This document shows positions 22,082 through 29,766 of a stretch of 37,859 nucleotides of DNA, piece by piece. A program made the translations under genes and the position numbers. The first letter of the stretch is position 1. Every line of letters starts with the position of its first letter. Source of the stretch: Chloroflexota bacterium. GTDB taxonomy: Bacteria; Chloroflexota; Anaerolineae; Epilineales; SHYO01. The stretch covers positions 1-37,859 of the forward strand of contig SHYO01000021.1 in NCBI GenBank assembly GCA_009692745.1, in the 5' to 3' direction. A model generated the notes under the pieces. It was not told the DNA's origin, searched no databases, and worked only from the letters and a program-made list of their open reading frames with translations.

Positions 22082-23452
22082 CTACCCGTGCCATTGGCTC
22101 ATATGTTGGCGCTGGCGCTCGGTGAGAGCCTCGGGCTTGTAGAATTGGTCATAGAATTCGACATCGACATGGGTAGCTTGAAAGCCCAGCACGGTACGGA
22201 AGGGGGCGCTGTAGGCTGGGAAACGCCCATATTTCTTATAAATATACTCACAATACGCGACAGTGGCAGCCAAGGCCGCGGGGGAGGGGGCCGGTATCTG
22301 GCTGGCAGCGCGGGCAGGATCGGACCAGGCGCTATTGGCAGCGCCGCCGCGGAAGATACCTTGTGGGCCGAATTTGAGAGTAACGAAAGCATGGACGGCA
22401 TCGGTCATGGTGGGATAGTAGGGTGGGCAGAAAGGCTTGAGCAGCACAGTACCGTTGCGTTCCAGGCCCAGGGGATAGGCGACAGGGGTATCCTGGCCCA
22501 GGATACCCAGGATTTTTGAGATAAAGGGGTTGGCCCCCAGGTATTGGCTGGCAGGTTTGCGAGCCAGGCGGAAATCCAGGGCCTCAAACCAGCCTGATTC
22601 GTGGCGGGCAAAGTTTGGGAAGCCCCCCAACCCGAGAGCCTGGGCCATCAAACCGATATTTTGCAGCACCATACCCTGTTCGATGGCGGCCGCTTCGGCA
22701 AGGGACATTTCGATAGCCAGGATAGTACCCTGGCGGCCGGAGGAAAAACCATCTTCCAGGTGACCCCCTTTGCTGCGAGCGAAACGACCAATACCCGCCG
22801 GTTGGAAATTGGCCCGTTCATCCCGGATGAAGAGGGCCATTTCTTTATCAAAGGCTTCGAGGACGGCATTAATATAAATGCCGGTCATCTCGTTAAGAGG
22901 CACAAAATAAGAGCCGCCGGGAGCATAAAGGGACCAGCGGTTGATATTAAAGTTATAGCTCGGCTGGACAGGAGGGGCGGCGCGTTTATCCGCCAGTTTG
23001 ATGCGGCTGCGCCGGTAAAGCTCCACCAGATCTCCCTGTTGCACCAGGTCAATCAATTGGGGAATCTCGGCTGGAGAGAAGTCCTGCGGACGTTTCAGTA
23101 GATAGGTAGCCTGGTCATTGGTGATGACCACGGAAACGGTATTGATCGCATCGGGGCTGGCGACAGTGCGGCCCAGGAGTCCGGCCAACATACTACCACC
23201 CTGCCCGATACCGAAGGAGAGATCGGCGAGCGCGTAGCCTGTGACGCCGCAAGCCGCAAAGGCCAGCGCAGCTTCCTCGGCTTCTGTCAAGGGAAGGGGT
23301 GCATGGCGACTTTTGAAAGCGAAGGGGCCGTTATCGATGTGCATGCCCAGGCCAAAACGGCGCGAGCGGCGGCCACGCAGGGCATCTAAAAGGGAATAAC
23401 GGGACAATTCCTGCTCCCCGCTGGGGGAGGTAGGGGGAGCGGTTTTGGACAA
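22082..23452 (-). CDS. Nitroreductase/SagB-like flavoprotein, large form (copy A)
   Basis: A 456-residue paralogue of the next gene, matching it from SLLDALRGRRSRRF to the end FYDQFYKPEALT. Shared blocks include EEAALAFAACGVTGYAL, GRTVASPDAINTV, LKRPQDFSPAEIP, DERANFQPAG(I/L)..FARSKGG, EQGMVLQNIGLMAQALGLGGFP and LLKPFCPPYYPTMTDAV. Two copies retained side by side suggest a heteromer or different substrates. The start is TTG: AAAGGAGG lies seven bases upstream and no ATG or GTG fits that site. The upstream neighbours encode SRPBCC and SnoaL-like proteins that bind small hydrophobic or polyketide-type ligands, so a small-molecule modification pathway is possible. No YcaO or RiPP precursor, the usual SagB partners, is present nearby. 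Confidence 0.7.
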   Translation of the reverse strand: MSKTAPPTSPSGEQELSRYSLLDALRGRRSRRFGLGMHIDNGPFAFKSRHAPLPLTEAEEAALAFAACGVTGYALADLSFGIGQGGSMLAGLLGRTVASPDAINTVSVVITNDQATYLLKRPQDFSPAEIPQLIDLVQQGDLVELYRRSRIKLADKRAAPPVQPSYNFNINRWSLYAPGGSYFVPLNEMTGIYINAVLEAFDKEMALFIRDERANFQPAGIGRFARSKGGHLEDGFSSGRQGTILAIEMSLAEAAAIEQGMVLQNIGLMAQALGLGGFPNFARHESGWFEALDFRLARKPASQYLGANPFISKILGILGQDTPVAYPLGLERNGTVLLKPFCPPYYPTMTDAVHAFVTLKFGPQGIFRGGAANSAWSDPARAASQIPAPSPAALAATVAYCEYIYKKYGRFPAYSAPFRTVLGFQATHVDVEFYDQFYKPEALTERQRQHMSQWHG

Positions 23453-23577
23453 GCTGATCCTCCTTTGGGAGCGAAAGGTTACGCCATGCGACCTGTGTCG
23501 ATGATGATCTGCCTATCTGGCATAACAGGTGTGTTTAACTAGTTCCTACCGGCACATCATAGTTGGCGACGAATTGG

Positions 23578-24036
23578 CTATTGAGATTCTAAGAGCCGTT
23601 TCAAGCGCCGCAGGGCCTCGGCCGACTCTGCTTGTACACGCCGGTTATAGACCAGACGATCCAGGATGTCAAGTAGCAGGTTGGGGATGGTATAGGTGAA
23701 CTCCCGTTCAAAGGTAGTACCATTGCCGTGGGAAGATAGATGGTAGGAAACCGTACCGCCACTTTTACTTTCCTGGATCTGGCCATCGATCACCCAGCGC
23801 ACCGGCGCCTCGCGCTGACGTACTGTCCACACGACGCGCCCCCGCCGCCCGGCGACGAGGTAGTCTTCGGTGGCCTGCTCGCCGACCTCCAGGGAATGGT
23901 CGGGAGCCGTACCGCCGGCAGCAGTAACGGCGAGGGAGGAGGGATGCCATTTAGGCCAGTTGGCAGGCGTGGTGACGTAGTTGAAGACGGCGTCAGCGGG
24001 TTTGTTTATGTCGATAGTAGTATAAACACGAGACAT
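23578..24036 (-). CDS. SRPBCC-family (polyketide-cyclase-like) protein
   Basis: A 152-residue START/Bet-v1-fold protein. It opens with SRVYTTIDINKPADAVFNYVTTPANWPKWHPSS, the classic SRPBCC N-terminus, has the strand WTVRQREAPVRWVIDG in the middle, and ends with the long helix (LLLDILDRLVYNRRVQAESAEALRRLKRLLE) that caps the hydrophobic cavity. Members bind lipids, polyketides or aromatic ligands, or act as cyclases or dehydratases. ATG 24036 has CGGAGG upstream; a longer reading frame to 24108 lacks both a ribosome site and homology and was not used. It is flanked by a SnoaL-like gene (100 nt upstream) and the nitroreductase-like pair downstream. The ligand is unknown. Confidence 0.85.
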   Translation of the reverse strand: MSRVYTTIDINKPADAVFNYVTTPANWPKWHPSSLAVTAAGGTAPDHSLEVGEQATEDYLVAGRRGRVVWTVRQREAPVRWVIDGQIQESKSGGTVSYHLSSHGNGTTFEREFTYTIPNLLLDILDRLVYNRRVQAESAEALRRLKRLLESQ

Positions 24037-24135
24037 AGTTGCCTCCGAGTAGCAAGTAAAAATGAATTTCAGAAAGGTAGGGGCGCAGTCACTGCGCCCT
24101 ATTCGCATCCTGTCAGCATACTTCTGTGTTCTTAT

Positions 24136-24552
24136 TTAGAGGCGTGGCAGGAGGCCGATAGCGCGTAAAAGGCCGGCAACATCCCAGATATACTCCGCAT
24201 GACAAATTTTACCCTGCTTAACCGTCAGGTACGAAACACCGCGCACCCGGATTTCTCGCCCCGTAGGGGGAATGTTCATCAATTTACCCTGGTGCGTACC
24301 ATGGGCGGTCCAGAATAAGGCGACCCTCTCATCTTCAGTGACAGTGGCATCGAGGGAAAAATGCATGTCGGGGAAAGCATGAAAGTAACGCTGCAACATG
24401 TGACGTATGCCGCCGATGCCACTTTGCGGTTGGGCATCCGCGACATCTATGCCGACGTACTCGGGAGCGTAGAATGTGGAAATATGGTCGATATCATGGG
24501 TATTCCAGGCCTCTAATAGCGCGGTGACCAGTTTTGCAATTTGATCGGACAC
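24136..24552 (-). CDS. SnoaL-like/ester-cyclase-type protein (NTF2 fold)
   Basis: A 138-residue protein of the NTF2/SnoaL superfamily. It starts SDQIAKLVTALLEAWNTHDIDHISTFYAPEYVGID, typical of 'ester cyclase' proteins, followed by GIRHMLQRYFHAFPDMHFSLD and the strand pairs ending IPPTGREIRVRGVSYLTVKQGKI. The GTG at 24552 has TTAGGAGT seven bases upstream; a frame extending eight codons further lacks this. The fold supports cyclisation, dehydration or simple ligand binding, and the annotation 'ester cyclase' is a family label only. It lies 17 nt after the NicO-type transporter stop and 100 nt before the SRPBCC gene, so it is in the same direction and probably the same transcript. Confidence 0.85.
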   Translation of the reverse strand: MSDQIAKLVTALLEAWNTHDIDHISTFYAPEYVGIDVADAQPQSGIGGIRHMLQRYFHAFPDMHFSLDATVTEDERVALFWTAHGTHQGKLMNIPPTGREIRVRGVSYLTVKQGKICHAEYIWDVAGLLRAIGLLPRL

Positions 24553-24593
24553 GAACTTACTCCTAATGAACGCCACTTTTTGATAGTCTGATG

Positions 24594-26267
24594 CTAGAGA
24601 TGGATGACATTGGTTTGTAATAGAGCCTGGATGGTAATTCCAAGGCCGAGCAGCACGATAATCAAGGCACTGGCAGCAGGAAGCAGGCGGGGTAAAATAC
24701 CCCAGTCAAAACGATCCTGTATAGGCAGCTTCTCGAAAAATCTGCCGGTGAAGACGAGGAGCAAACCAATACCGGTCAAAGCTCCAGCCAGACCGATGCT
24801 AAAAACCAGCACCAGCAACAAACCAAAGAACACACGGTTTAGGGCGATGGCGCTTAACAGGACTACCAGGGCCGAGGGACACGGTAGTAAGCCTCCCGAG
24901 ATGCCCAGGGCTAGCAGACTACGCCAGGTGAGCGGTGCGCCATCACCACCCGGCGGTAGATGGGTATGCCCATGATGTTCGGAACCGGCGCTGTAGGTAT
25001 GAGGGTGCTCATCATGATCGTGAGCATGGTGGTCATCATCATGATGGGTGTGATGATGTGGTTGATGGATAAAATCATGGACGGGCGCGGCATGGAAGTG
25101 CAGGTCGGACCCCGGACCAGATTGGCGACGCTGACCTGCGGGAGTAAATACCTGGGAGACGGCGCGCCACGGCAGTAGCTGGCGCAGATCGGCGCCCCGT
25201 ATTCGGGAAAAGAAGAGGTTTAAGCCTATGACCACCACCAGGATGCCCGATATCAGACTAAGCCAGGGGAAGAGGCGCTCCGGCAGAATGAACTGGGAGG
25301 CAAACAAGGTGATCAATCCCAGAGCGAAGACTCCGGCGGTGTGGGTAATGGTGGTGGTGAGCCCGAGAAAGAGGGCATGGCGCGGTGTGCCGCGGGAACC
25401 AACCAAATAGGCAGCCACCACGGTTTTCCCATGTCCCGGCGAGAGCGAATGGGCGGCACCCCAGAACATGGCCGCCAGCAAAGAGAGTAGCAGGACAGGC
25501 AGGCTTAGCTCCTGGGTAGTGATTAAGCTGGCAAAGCCATCTTGCGGGCGGGCCACCTGGCTCGCCGTAGCAGGGCCCACGGCTGACGTGCCCAGGACCC
25601 CTGGGGCAATGGTAAAAGAGAATTGCAAAGCGCGCCGGTCCAACGGGCTGGCGAGCATATCCTGCGGATAGGTGCGCAACTCATCACTTTGATCGGTCGT
25701 GGGAATATTAGCGCCGCTCAGGGTGATACCATCCTGGGGGCGGACAAGAATCTCTCTCCAGCCGAGGCGATCAGCATCATTTTCATCGCGGTAGTTGATA
25801 GTATGATTTTGGCCCTGGACTGCAGGTAGGGCGGTAAAGACGGTAGTGAGACGAATGGTCTGCAATCCCCCCTGACCGGCGACAAATTGCCACTCTGGAT
25901 TTTCCGCCTTGAGCGGGAGAGGGGCGCCGTCCAAGACCAGGTATACATGACGGCGTAACTCAGTGATCTTTTGATCCAGGTAGGCGCCGTGCTCCGCATC
26001 GCTAACCTGACCATCGTGGTTGCTGTCAATCCGGGCCATTTCCTGGAAGGTCGGGATTTCGGCCATATCCAGCACATAGCTGATGTGAATGACGCCGCCG
26101 GCGACCATCTCGATGCGACTATAGTGGTTGATGGTGAAATTTCCCAGCGGATGACCCCAGGCAGGCGCAGCCAAATCGAAAAAGAGCCCGAGCGCGAGAA
26201 CAGGTAAAAGTATCAGGCGCAAGTAAAGCCGCGCAGGTTTATGAGGTGCTGGCGCTAACAGATGCAT
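24594..26267 (-). CDS. NicO-type nickel/cobalt transporter with EF-hand-like ectodomain and His-rich loop
   Basis: A 557-residue membrane protein in three parts. After a signal sequence (about 1-38, ending PAWG), a soluble exported domain (about 39-250) starts HPLGNFTINHYSR and contains a canonical EF-hand loop DSNHDGQVSDAE (81-92). Next is a NicO/RcnA-like six-helix channel with the motif SLSPGHGKT (274-282), a nearby TITHTAGV and, after the loop, ALGISGGLLPCPSAL. The cytoplasmic or external loop (about 390-437) is packed with His and Asp and would bind metal. The SPGHGKT motif resembles a Walker A loop but is the NicO signature, not an ATPase. The ATG has CCAGGAGC upstream, and a promoter is readable at 26307-26336. 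It is most likely a nickel or cobalt exporter/importer; direction cannot be settled from sequence. Confidence 0.88.
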   Translation of the reverse strand: MHLLAPAPHKPARLYLRLILLPVLALGLFFDLAAPAWGHPLGNFTINHYSRIEMVAGGVIHISYVLDMAEIPTFQEMARIDSNHDGQVSDAEHGAYLDQKITELRRHVYLVLDGAPLPLKAENPEWQFVAGQGGLQTIRLTTVFTALPAVQGQNHTINYRDENDADRLGWREILVRPQDGITLSGANIPTTDQSDELRTYPQDMLASPLDRRALQFSFTIAPGVLGTSAVGPATASQVARPQDGFASLITTQELSLPVLLLSLLAAMFWGAAHSLSPGHGKTVVAAYLVGSRGTPRHALFLGLTTTITHTAGVFALGLITLFASQFILPERLFPWLSLISGILVVVIGLNLFFSRIRGADLRQLLPWRAVSQVFTPAGQRRQSGPGSDLHFHAAPVHDFIHQPHHHTHHDDDHHAHDHDEHPHTYSAGSEHHGHTHLPPGGDGAPLTWRSLLALGISGGLLPCPSALVVLLSAIALNRVFFGLLLVLVFSIGLAGALTGIGLLLVFTGRFFEKLPIQDRFDWGILPRLLPAASALIIVLLGLGITIQALLQTNVIHL

Positions 26268-26306
26268 AAGACTTGCTCCTGGTCAGTATCTATTGATCAC
26301 GGTGGT

Positions 26307-26336
26307 ATTATGGCCCTAAGGGGTGCTCATTTGCAA
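26307..26336 (-). promoter_or_regulatory. Promoter for the NicO-type transporter operon
   Basis: On the minus strand, -35 TTGCAA (26336-26331), 18-nt spacer, -10 CATAAT (26312-26307), about 40 nt upstream of the ATG at 26267. The facing promoter for the FAD protein lies about 40 nt away, so both may share regulation. Confidence 0.45.
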
Positions 26337-26374
26337 GATCAAAAGCTGCTCATTTCTGCTGTGTCTGTGAGAAT

Positions 26375-26403
26375 TTGACCAAAGCGAATAGGATTTGTAG
26401 AAT
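26375..26403 (+). promoter_or_regulatory. Strong promoter for the FAD-monooxygenase gene
   Basis: -35 TTGACC (26375-26380), 17-nt spacer, -10 TAGAAT (26398-26403), about 43 nt before the ATG at 26446. The -35 and spacing are the same as in the MFS promoter at 33864-33892. Confidence 0.6.
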
Positions 26404-26445
26404 CTTGAGAAGACACCCAAGCATACTGAGGGACAGGAGCGGTAG

Positions 26446-27846
26446 ATGATGGCTGGAGAGATGCGGCAACCGGCAGAGAGACGCGTGGGTAACCAGGCGG
26501 TGGTGATTGGGGGGAGCATTGCCGGGCTGCTGGCAGCCCGCGTCCTGGCAGATCATTTTGACCAGGTCACGATCATCGAGCGAGATATCTATCCCGCCGA
26601 ACCTGATTTCCGCAAGGGTGTGCCCCAGGGGCGCCACCTGCACGTGCTCTTGTTGCGCGGGCTGCAGATCCTGAACCAATTTTTCCCAGGGCTGGAAGAC
26701 GAGCTGGCAGCAGCGGGAGCACCCCAAACGGATTTATTGGGTGATACGCTAATTTTCACCATAGCCGGGCAGTTGCCGCGCTTCAAATCTGGGGTGACAA
26801 CCCGGTTTTGCAGCCGCTATCTGTTGGAATGGTTGATCCGGCGGCGGTTAGAGCAGAACAGCCGGATTGTTTTCCGGGATGGCTGCGAAGTAATAAACCT
26901 GTTGGCCAACGATACCAGCAGCAAAATCGTGGGTGTCGAACTGCGCTTCCGCCAGGGAGCCAGTGAGGCAGCACGGGAGAGAGACCGGCTAGGGGCAGAC
27001 CTGGTAGTAGATGCCAGCGGGCGGGATTCCCACGCGCCGGAATGGCTGGCCAGTCTGGGATATGGCAGACCGCGAGAGACGGTAATTAACTCTTTTTTGG
27101 GGTACGCAACGCGTTGGTATAAGCGGCCCGAGGGTTTCGAGCACGACTGGAAGGGAGTCAATGTAGGGCCCCACGTGCCGGATAAGCCCAGGGGAGCCGC
27201 GCTCTTTGAGGTCGAGGGCGGGCGATGGGTTGTCACCCTGGCCGGTATCGCGCGCCATTATCCACCAATAGATGCGCCGGGTTTTCTGGAATTTGCCCGG
27301 AGCTTGACTGAACCGGTGATATATGAGGCGATAAATGCGGCAGAACCCATCTCGCCGATCTATGGCTACCGGCGCACGGAGAACCGCTGGCGCCACTATG
27401 AAGAGATGGCTCGCTGGCCGGAAAATTTTCTGCTCATGGGCGATGCCATGTGCGCTTTTAACCCGGTTTATGGACAGGGTATGTCGGTGAGCGCTATGGA
27501 AGCATTGGTGTTGGAGAAATGCCTGCGCGAGCTGCAGAGAGCTCAAGGGAGGAACTTTACCGGCCTGGGACGGCGTTTTCAGAAGCGCCTGAAAGAGGTG
27601 ATCGATACTCCCTGGCTGTTAGCCACGGGGGAAGATTTCCGCTGGCCGGAGACGGAAGGGGGCAAACCTGGCCGGGTGACCAGGTTGATGCACCAGTACA
27701 TTGACCAGGTTATAAAGCTTTCCACAGCAGACCGCCACACCGCCCTGGTGTTCGTAAATGTGTTGCAATTAACGGTGGGACCGGCAGCCCTGTTCCAGCC
27801 TGCCATCCTGTTTCCAGCGTTAGGGCAATTTATAAGAAGGAAGTAG
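26446..27846 (+). CDS. FAD-dependent oxidoreductase (PHBH-fold monooxygenase-like)
   Basis: A 466-residue flavoprotein. The N-terminal dinucleotide site is VVIGGSIAGLLAARVL (19-34), with an acidic residue (E45) after the second strand for ribose binding. The second FAD motif is LLMGDAMCAFNPVYGQGMS (329-347), of the GD-type seen in aromatic hydroxylases and tetracycline-modifying or halogenase-like enzymes. DASGRDS (189-195) is the conserved DG-like segment near the NAD(P)H site. The ATG (MMAG) has CAGGAGC at a suitable distance. No halogenase WxWxIP motif is seen. The gene is isolated, facing the NicO operon, and its substrate is unknown. Confidence 0.85.
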   Translation: MMAGEMRQPAERRVGNQAVVIGGSIAGLLAARVLADHFDQVTIIERDIYPAEPDFRKGVPQGRHLHVLLLRGLQILNQFFPGLEDELAAAGAPQTDLLGDTLIFTIAGQLPRFKSGVTTRFCSRYLLEWLIRRRLEQNSRIVFRDGCEVINLLANDTSSKIVGVELRFRQGASEAARERDRLGADLVVDASGRDSHAPEWLASLGYGRPRETVINSFLGYATRWYKRPEGFEHDWKGVNVGPHVPDKPRGAALFEVEGGRWVVTLAGIARHYPPIDAPGFLEFARSLTEPVIYEAINAAEPISPIYGYRRTENRWRHYEEMARWPENFLLMGDAMCAFNPVYGQGMSVSAMEALVLEKCLRELQRAQGRNFTGLGRRFQKRLKEVIDTPWLLATGEDFRWPETEGGKPGRVTRLMHQYIDQVIKLSTADRHTALVFVNVLQLTVGPAALFQPAILFPALGQFIRRK

Positions 27847-28245
27847 CTGGCACATACCTGGTGGATCGGCCGGCCAGGACGACGTGATAGCCGGTATGTC
27901 ATTCGTTTGGTGACGGTGCATCTCCAGTATGCTGATGATACTCATTGTCACCGGAGTTATGGCCCGCAGAGCCGCTGCGGGCCATGACTTTGCGAATAGC
28001 CGGTAGCAGATCGAATGTGAGCCTGGATTTCGGCACAAATTCATCGGCCCCGGCAGCCAGCGCCGCCTGGCGATAAAGCAGGTCATTGAGGAAGGTTAAG
28101 GCGATAATGCCGATCCGCGCAGGAGACCGCACCTACCAAGCTCAGGGGAGCCGCGTAAATGGACCCGAGGTAAGCGGGAATTGATCGATTAGAAAAATGA
28201 TGAGAGAATATGTTGTAGAGCACAGTTAGAGAGGATATAGGAAAA
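27847..28245. other. 399-nt region between FAD gene and PQQ dehydrogenase
   Basis: The only gene-like object here is the receiver-domain remnant on the minus strand (27899-28132). An inverted repeat, ACATACC (27852-27858) with GGTATGT (27893-27899), enclosing CCTGG/CCAGG (27857-27861 with 27874-27878), lies just past the FAD gene and could end its transcript. No convincing promoter for the dehydrogenase gene was found; TTGATC at 28181 with GAATAT at 28206 is a weak candidate with a 19-nt spacer. Confidence 0.4.
27899..28132 (-). pseudogene. C-terminal remnant of a response-regulator receiver domain
   Basis: About 77 codons match the second half of a receiver domain: GIIALTFLNDLLYRQAALAAGADEFVPKS, with the conserved Lys in the VPK position, then LLPAIRKVM as the last helix and an unrelated tail. 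The first half, with the acidic pocket and the phosphoacceptor Asp, is missing. In the same frame a TAG lies immediately upstream of the first GTG (28132), further upstream codons give no receiver similarity, and there is no ribosome site. It is therefore read as a decayed gene fragment rather than a functional protein. Confidence 0.6.
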
Positions 28246-29676
28246 ATGACGCACCGTGTGACACAAGCGATAGAAGCAATTAGAAAACAAAAAAGGCCAT
28301 CTTACCTGTTGAGCGCAGTTGTGGGGTTGAGCTTGTTAGGATTGCTGGGGGGTATCACCCGGCCCGCAACGGCCCAAGCGGGAATTAATTGGCCTACGAT
28401 TGCTTTGACGGAGGTGATAACGGGCTTATCTGACCCGGTGTATATTACCCACGCCGGGGATGGCAGCGGCCGCATCTTTGTGGTGGAGCAAAAGAGCGGG
28501 AAAATTCTGATTTACAAAAATGGAACACTTTTGAGCAAGGCATTCCTGGCAATCTCGGACCGGATTATTACAGGCGGCACGGGGGATGAACGCGGACTGT
28601 TGAGTGTGGCCTTCCCGCCGGATTTTGCCCAAAAGAAGCATTTTTATGTCTACTATAACACGAATACATCCCCAGCAGGGGATATAGTGATCGCGCGCTA
28701 CCAGGTAAATCCAAATGATCCGGATGATGCAGATGAGGATAGTGAGCAGATCGTGCTGCGGATCGCCCACTCATCTGAGTCAAACCATAACGGGGGGCAG
28801 TTACAGTTTGGGCCGAACGATGGGTACCTCTATATGGGGACGGGAGACGGCGGCGGCGCCGGTGATCTTAACGGTAACGGGCAGAATCATAATGCGCTGT
28901 TGGGAAAGATTTTACGCCTTGACGTGGAAAGCAGCAACCCGGTCACATATACCATTCCGGCGACGAATCCCTATACCCAGACGGCAGGGTACCGCGGAGA
29001 AATCTGGGCCTTGGGTGTCAGAAACCCGTGGCGCTTCTCTTTCGACCGGCAGACGAAGGATCTGTATATCGGGGATGTGGGGCAGGGCGCCAGAGAAGAA
29101 GTGGATTTTCAGCCGGCCAACAGCACCGGCGGAGAAAATTACGGTTGGAACATCCTCGAAGGAAACCTCTGCTATAACCCACCTTCCGGCTGCATCCCGC
29201 CAGGCAGATATGTCGCCCCAGTGGCAAATTATAGCCACAGCTATGGTTGTTCGATTACGGGGGGATTTGTCTACCGGGGAATCATGTATCCGCGGATGCA
29301 AGGCGTATATTTTTACGGAGACTACTGCAGCGGCCGGATTTGGGGGTTACAATATGACGGATCGGCGTGGCAAAGCATACAAATCACGCTTACGGGGAAT
29401 AAGATTCCCGGCTTCGGCGAAATTACCGGCTTCGGCGAAGATGAGGTAGGGAATCTGTACGTTACGGATTACGCGCAGGGTAAGGTATATTTGATTACCG
29501 ACCCGTCGGTGTGCTGCGATTTTAACGTCAGCGGGCGGGTGGATATTCAGGACGTGATGCGGGTGGCGGCGGCCTGGAATACCAACACGCTGCAATACGA
29601 TTTTAACATCGATGGTGCGGTAAATCTACTGGACATGACCTTAGTAGCAAACCATTGGAACGAGAAAATACCATGA
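28246..29676 (+). CDS. Secreted PQQ-dependent sugar-dehydrogenase-like protein with dockerin-like C-terminus
   Basis: A 476-residue exported protein. After a signal peptide (about 1-45, ending ATAQA), a glucose/sorbosone-dehydrogenase six-bladed propeller starts near residue 50: GLSDPVYITHAGDGSGRIFVVEQ, DERGLLSVAFPPDF, SNHNGGQLQFGPNDGYLYMGTGDGG, and GVRNPWRFSFDRQT. The last 54 residues (423-476) form a dockerin-type I-like pair of calcium loops: DFNVSGRVDIQD and DFNIDGAVNLLD, each followed by a hydrophobic helix. Dockerins join proteins to cohesin-bearing scaffolds or to the cell surface. An 18-bp tandem duplication adds GFGEIT to the FGEDE loop (29405-29440). The ATG has AGGA nearby. The physiological substrate is unknown; PQQ binding is inferred from the family. 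No cohesin or PQQ biosynthesis gene is in the window. Confidence 0.88.
   Translation: MTHRVTQAIEAIRKQKRPSYLLSAVVGLSLLGLLGGITRPATAQAGINWPTIALTEVITGLSDPVYITHAGDGSGRIFVVEQKSGKILIYKNGTLLSKAFLAISDRIITGGTGDERGLLSVAFPPDFAQKKHFYVYYNTNTSPAGDIVIARYQVNPNDPDDADEDSEQIVLRIAHSSESNHNGGQLQFGPNDGYLYMGTGDGGGAGDLNGNGQNHNALLGKILRLDVESSNPVTYTIPATNPYTQTAGYRGEIWALGVRNPWRFSFDRQTKDLYIGDVGQGAREEVDFQPANSTGGENYGWNILEGNLCYNPPSGCIPPGRYVAPVANYSHSYGCSITGGFVYRGIMYPRMQGVYFYGDYCSGRIWGLQYDGSAWQSIQITLTGNKIPGFGEITGFGEDEVGNLYVTDYAQGKVYLITDPSVCCDFNVSGRVDIQDVMRVAAAWNTNTLQYDFNIDGAVNLLDMTLVANHWNEKIP
29405..29440 (+). repeat. 18-bp tandem duplication inside the PQQ-dehydrogenase-like gene
   Basis: Bases 29405-29422 and 29423-29440 are near-identical (two mismatches), both containing CCGGCTTCGGCGAA. 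In protein this repeats PGFGEI/TGFGED just before the conserved EDE...GNLYVT block, where the family usually has one FGEDE. The reading frame is kept. Confidence 0.8.
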
Positions 29677-29720
29677 CGATATGATATGAAAGGGTATCAG
29701 GTGAGAAGGTGAGAAAGAGA

Positions 29721-29741
29721 GGCGGGCCACCACGGCCCGCC
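29721..29741. terminator. Bidirectional intrinsic terminator between convergent genes
   Basis: GGCGGGCC (29721-29728) pairs with GGCCCGCC (29734-29741) over a five-base loop, followed on the plus strand by a C/T run (CCCCTTTGTT) and on the minus strand by TCTCTTTCTC. It lies 44 nt after the PQQ-dehydrogenase-like stop and 25 nt after the stop of the convergent binding-protein gene. Confidence 0.75.
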
Positions 29742-29766
29742 CCCCTTTGTTAGGGTGAGGAGAGGA

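Noticed and set aside
25425-25450. Walker A-like GHGKT in the NicO-type protein
   Set aside because: It sits in the first transmembrane region and is the known SPGHGKT signature of NicO-type transporters, with no Walker B.
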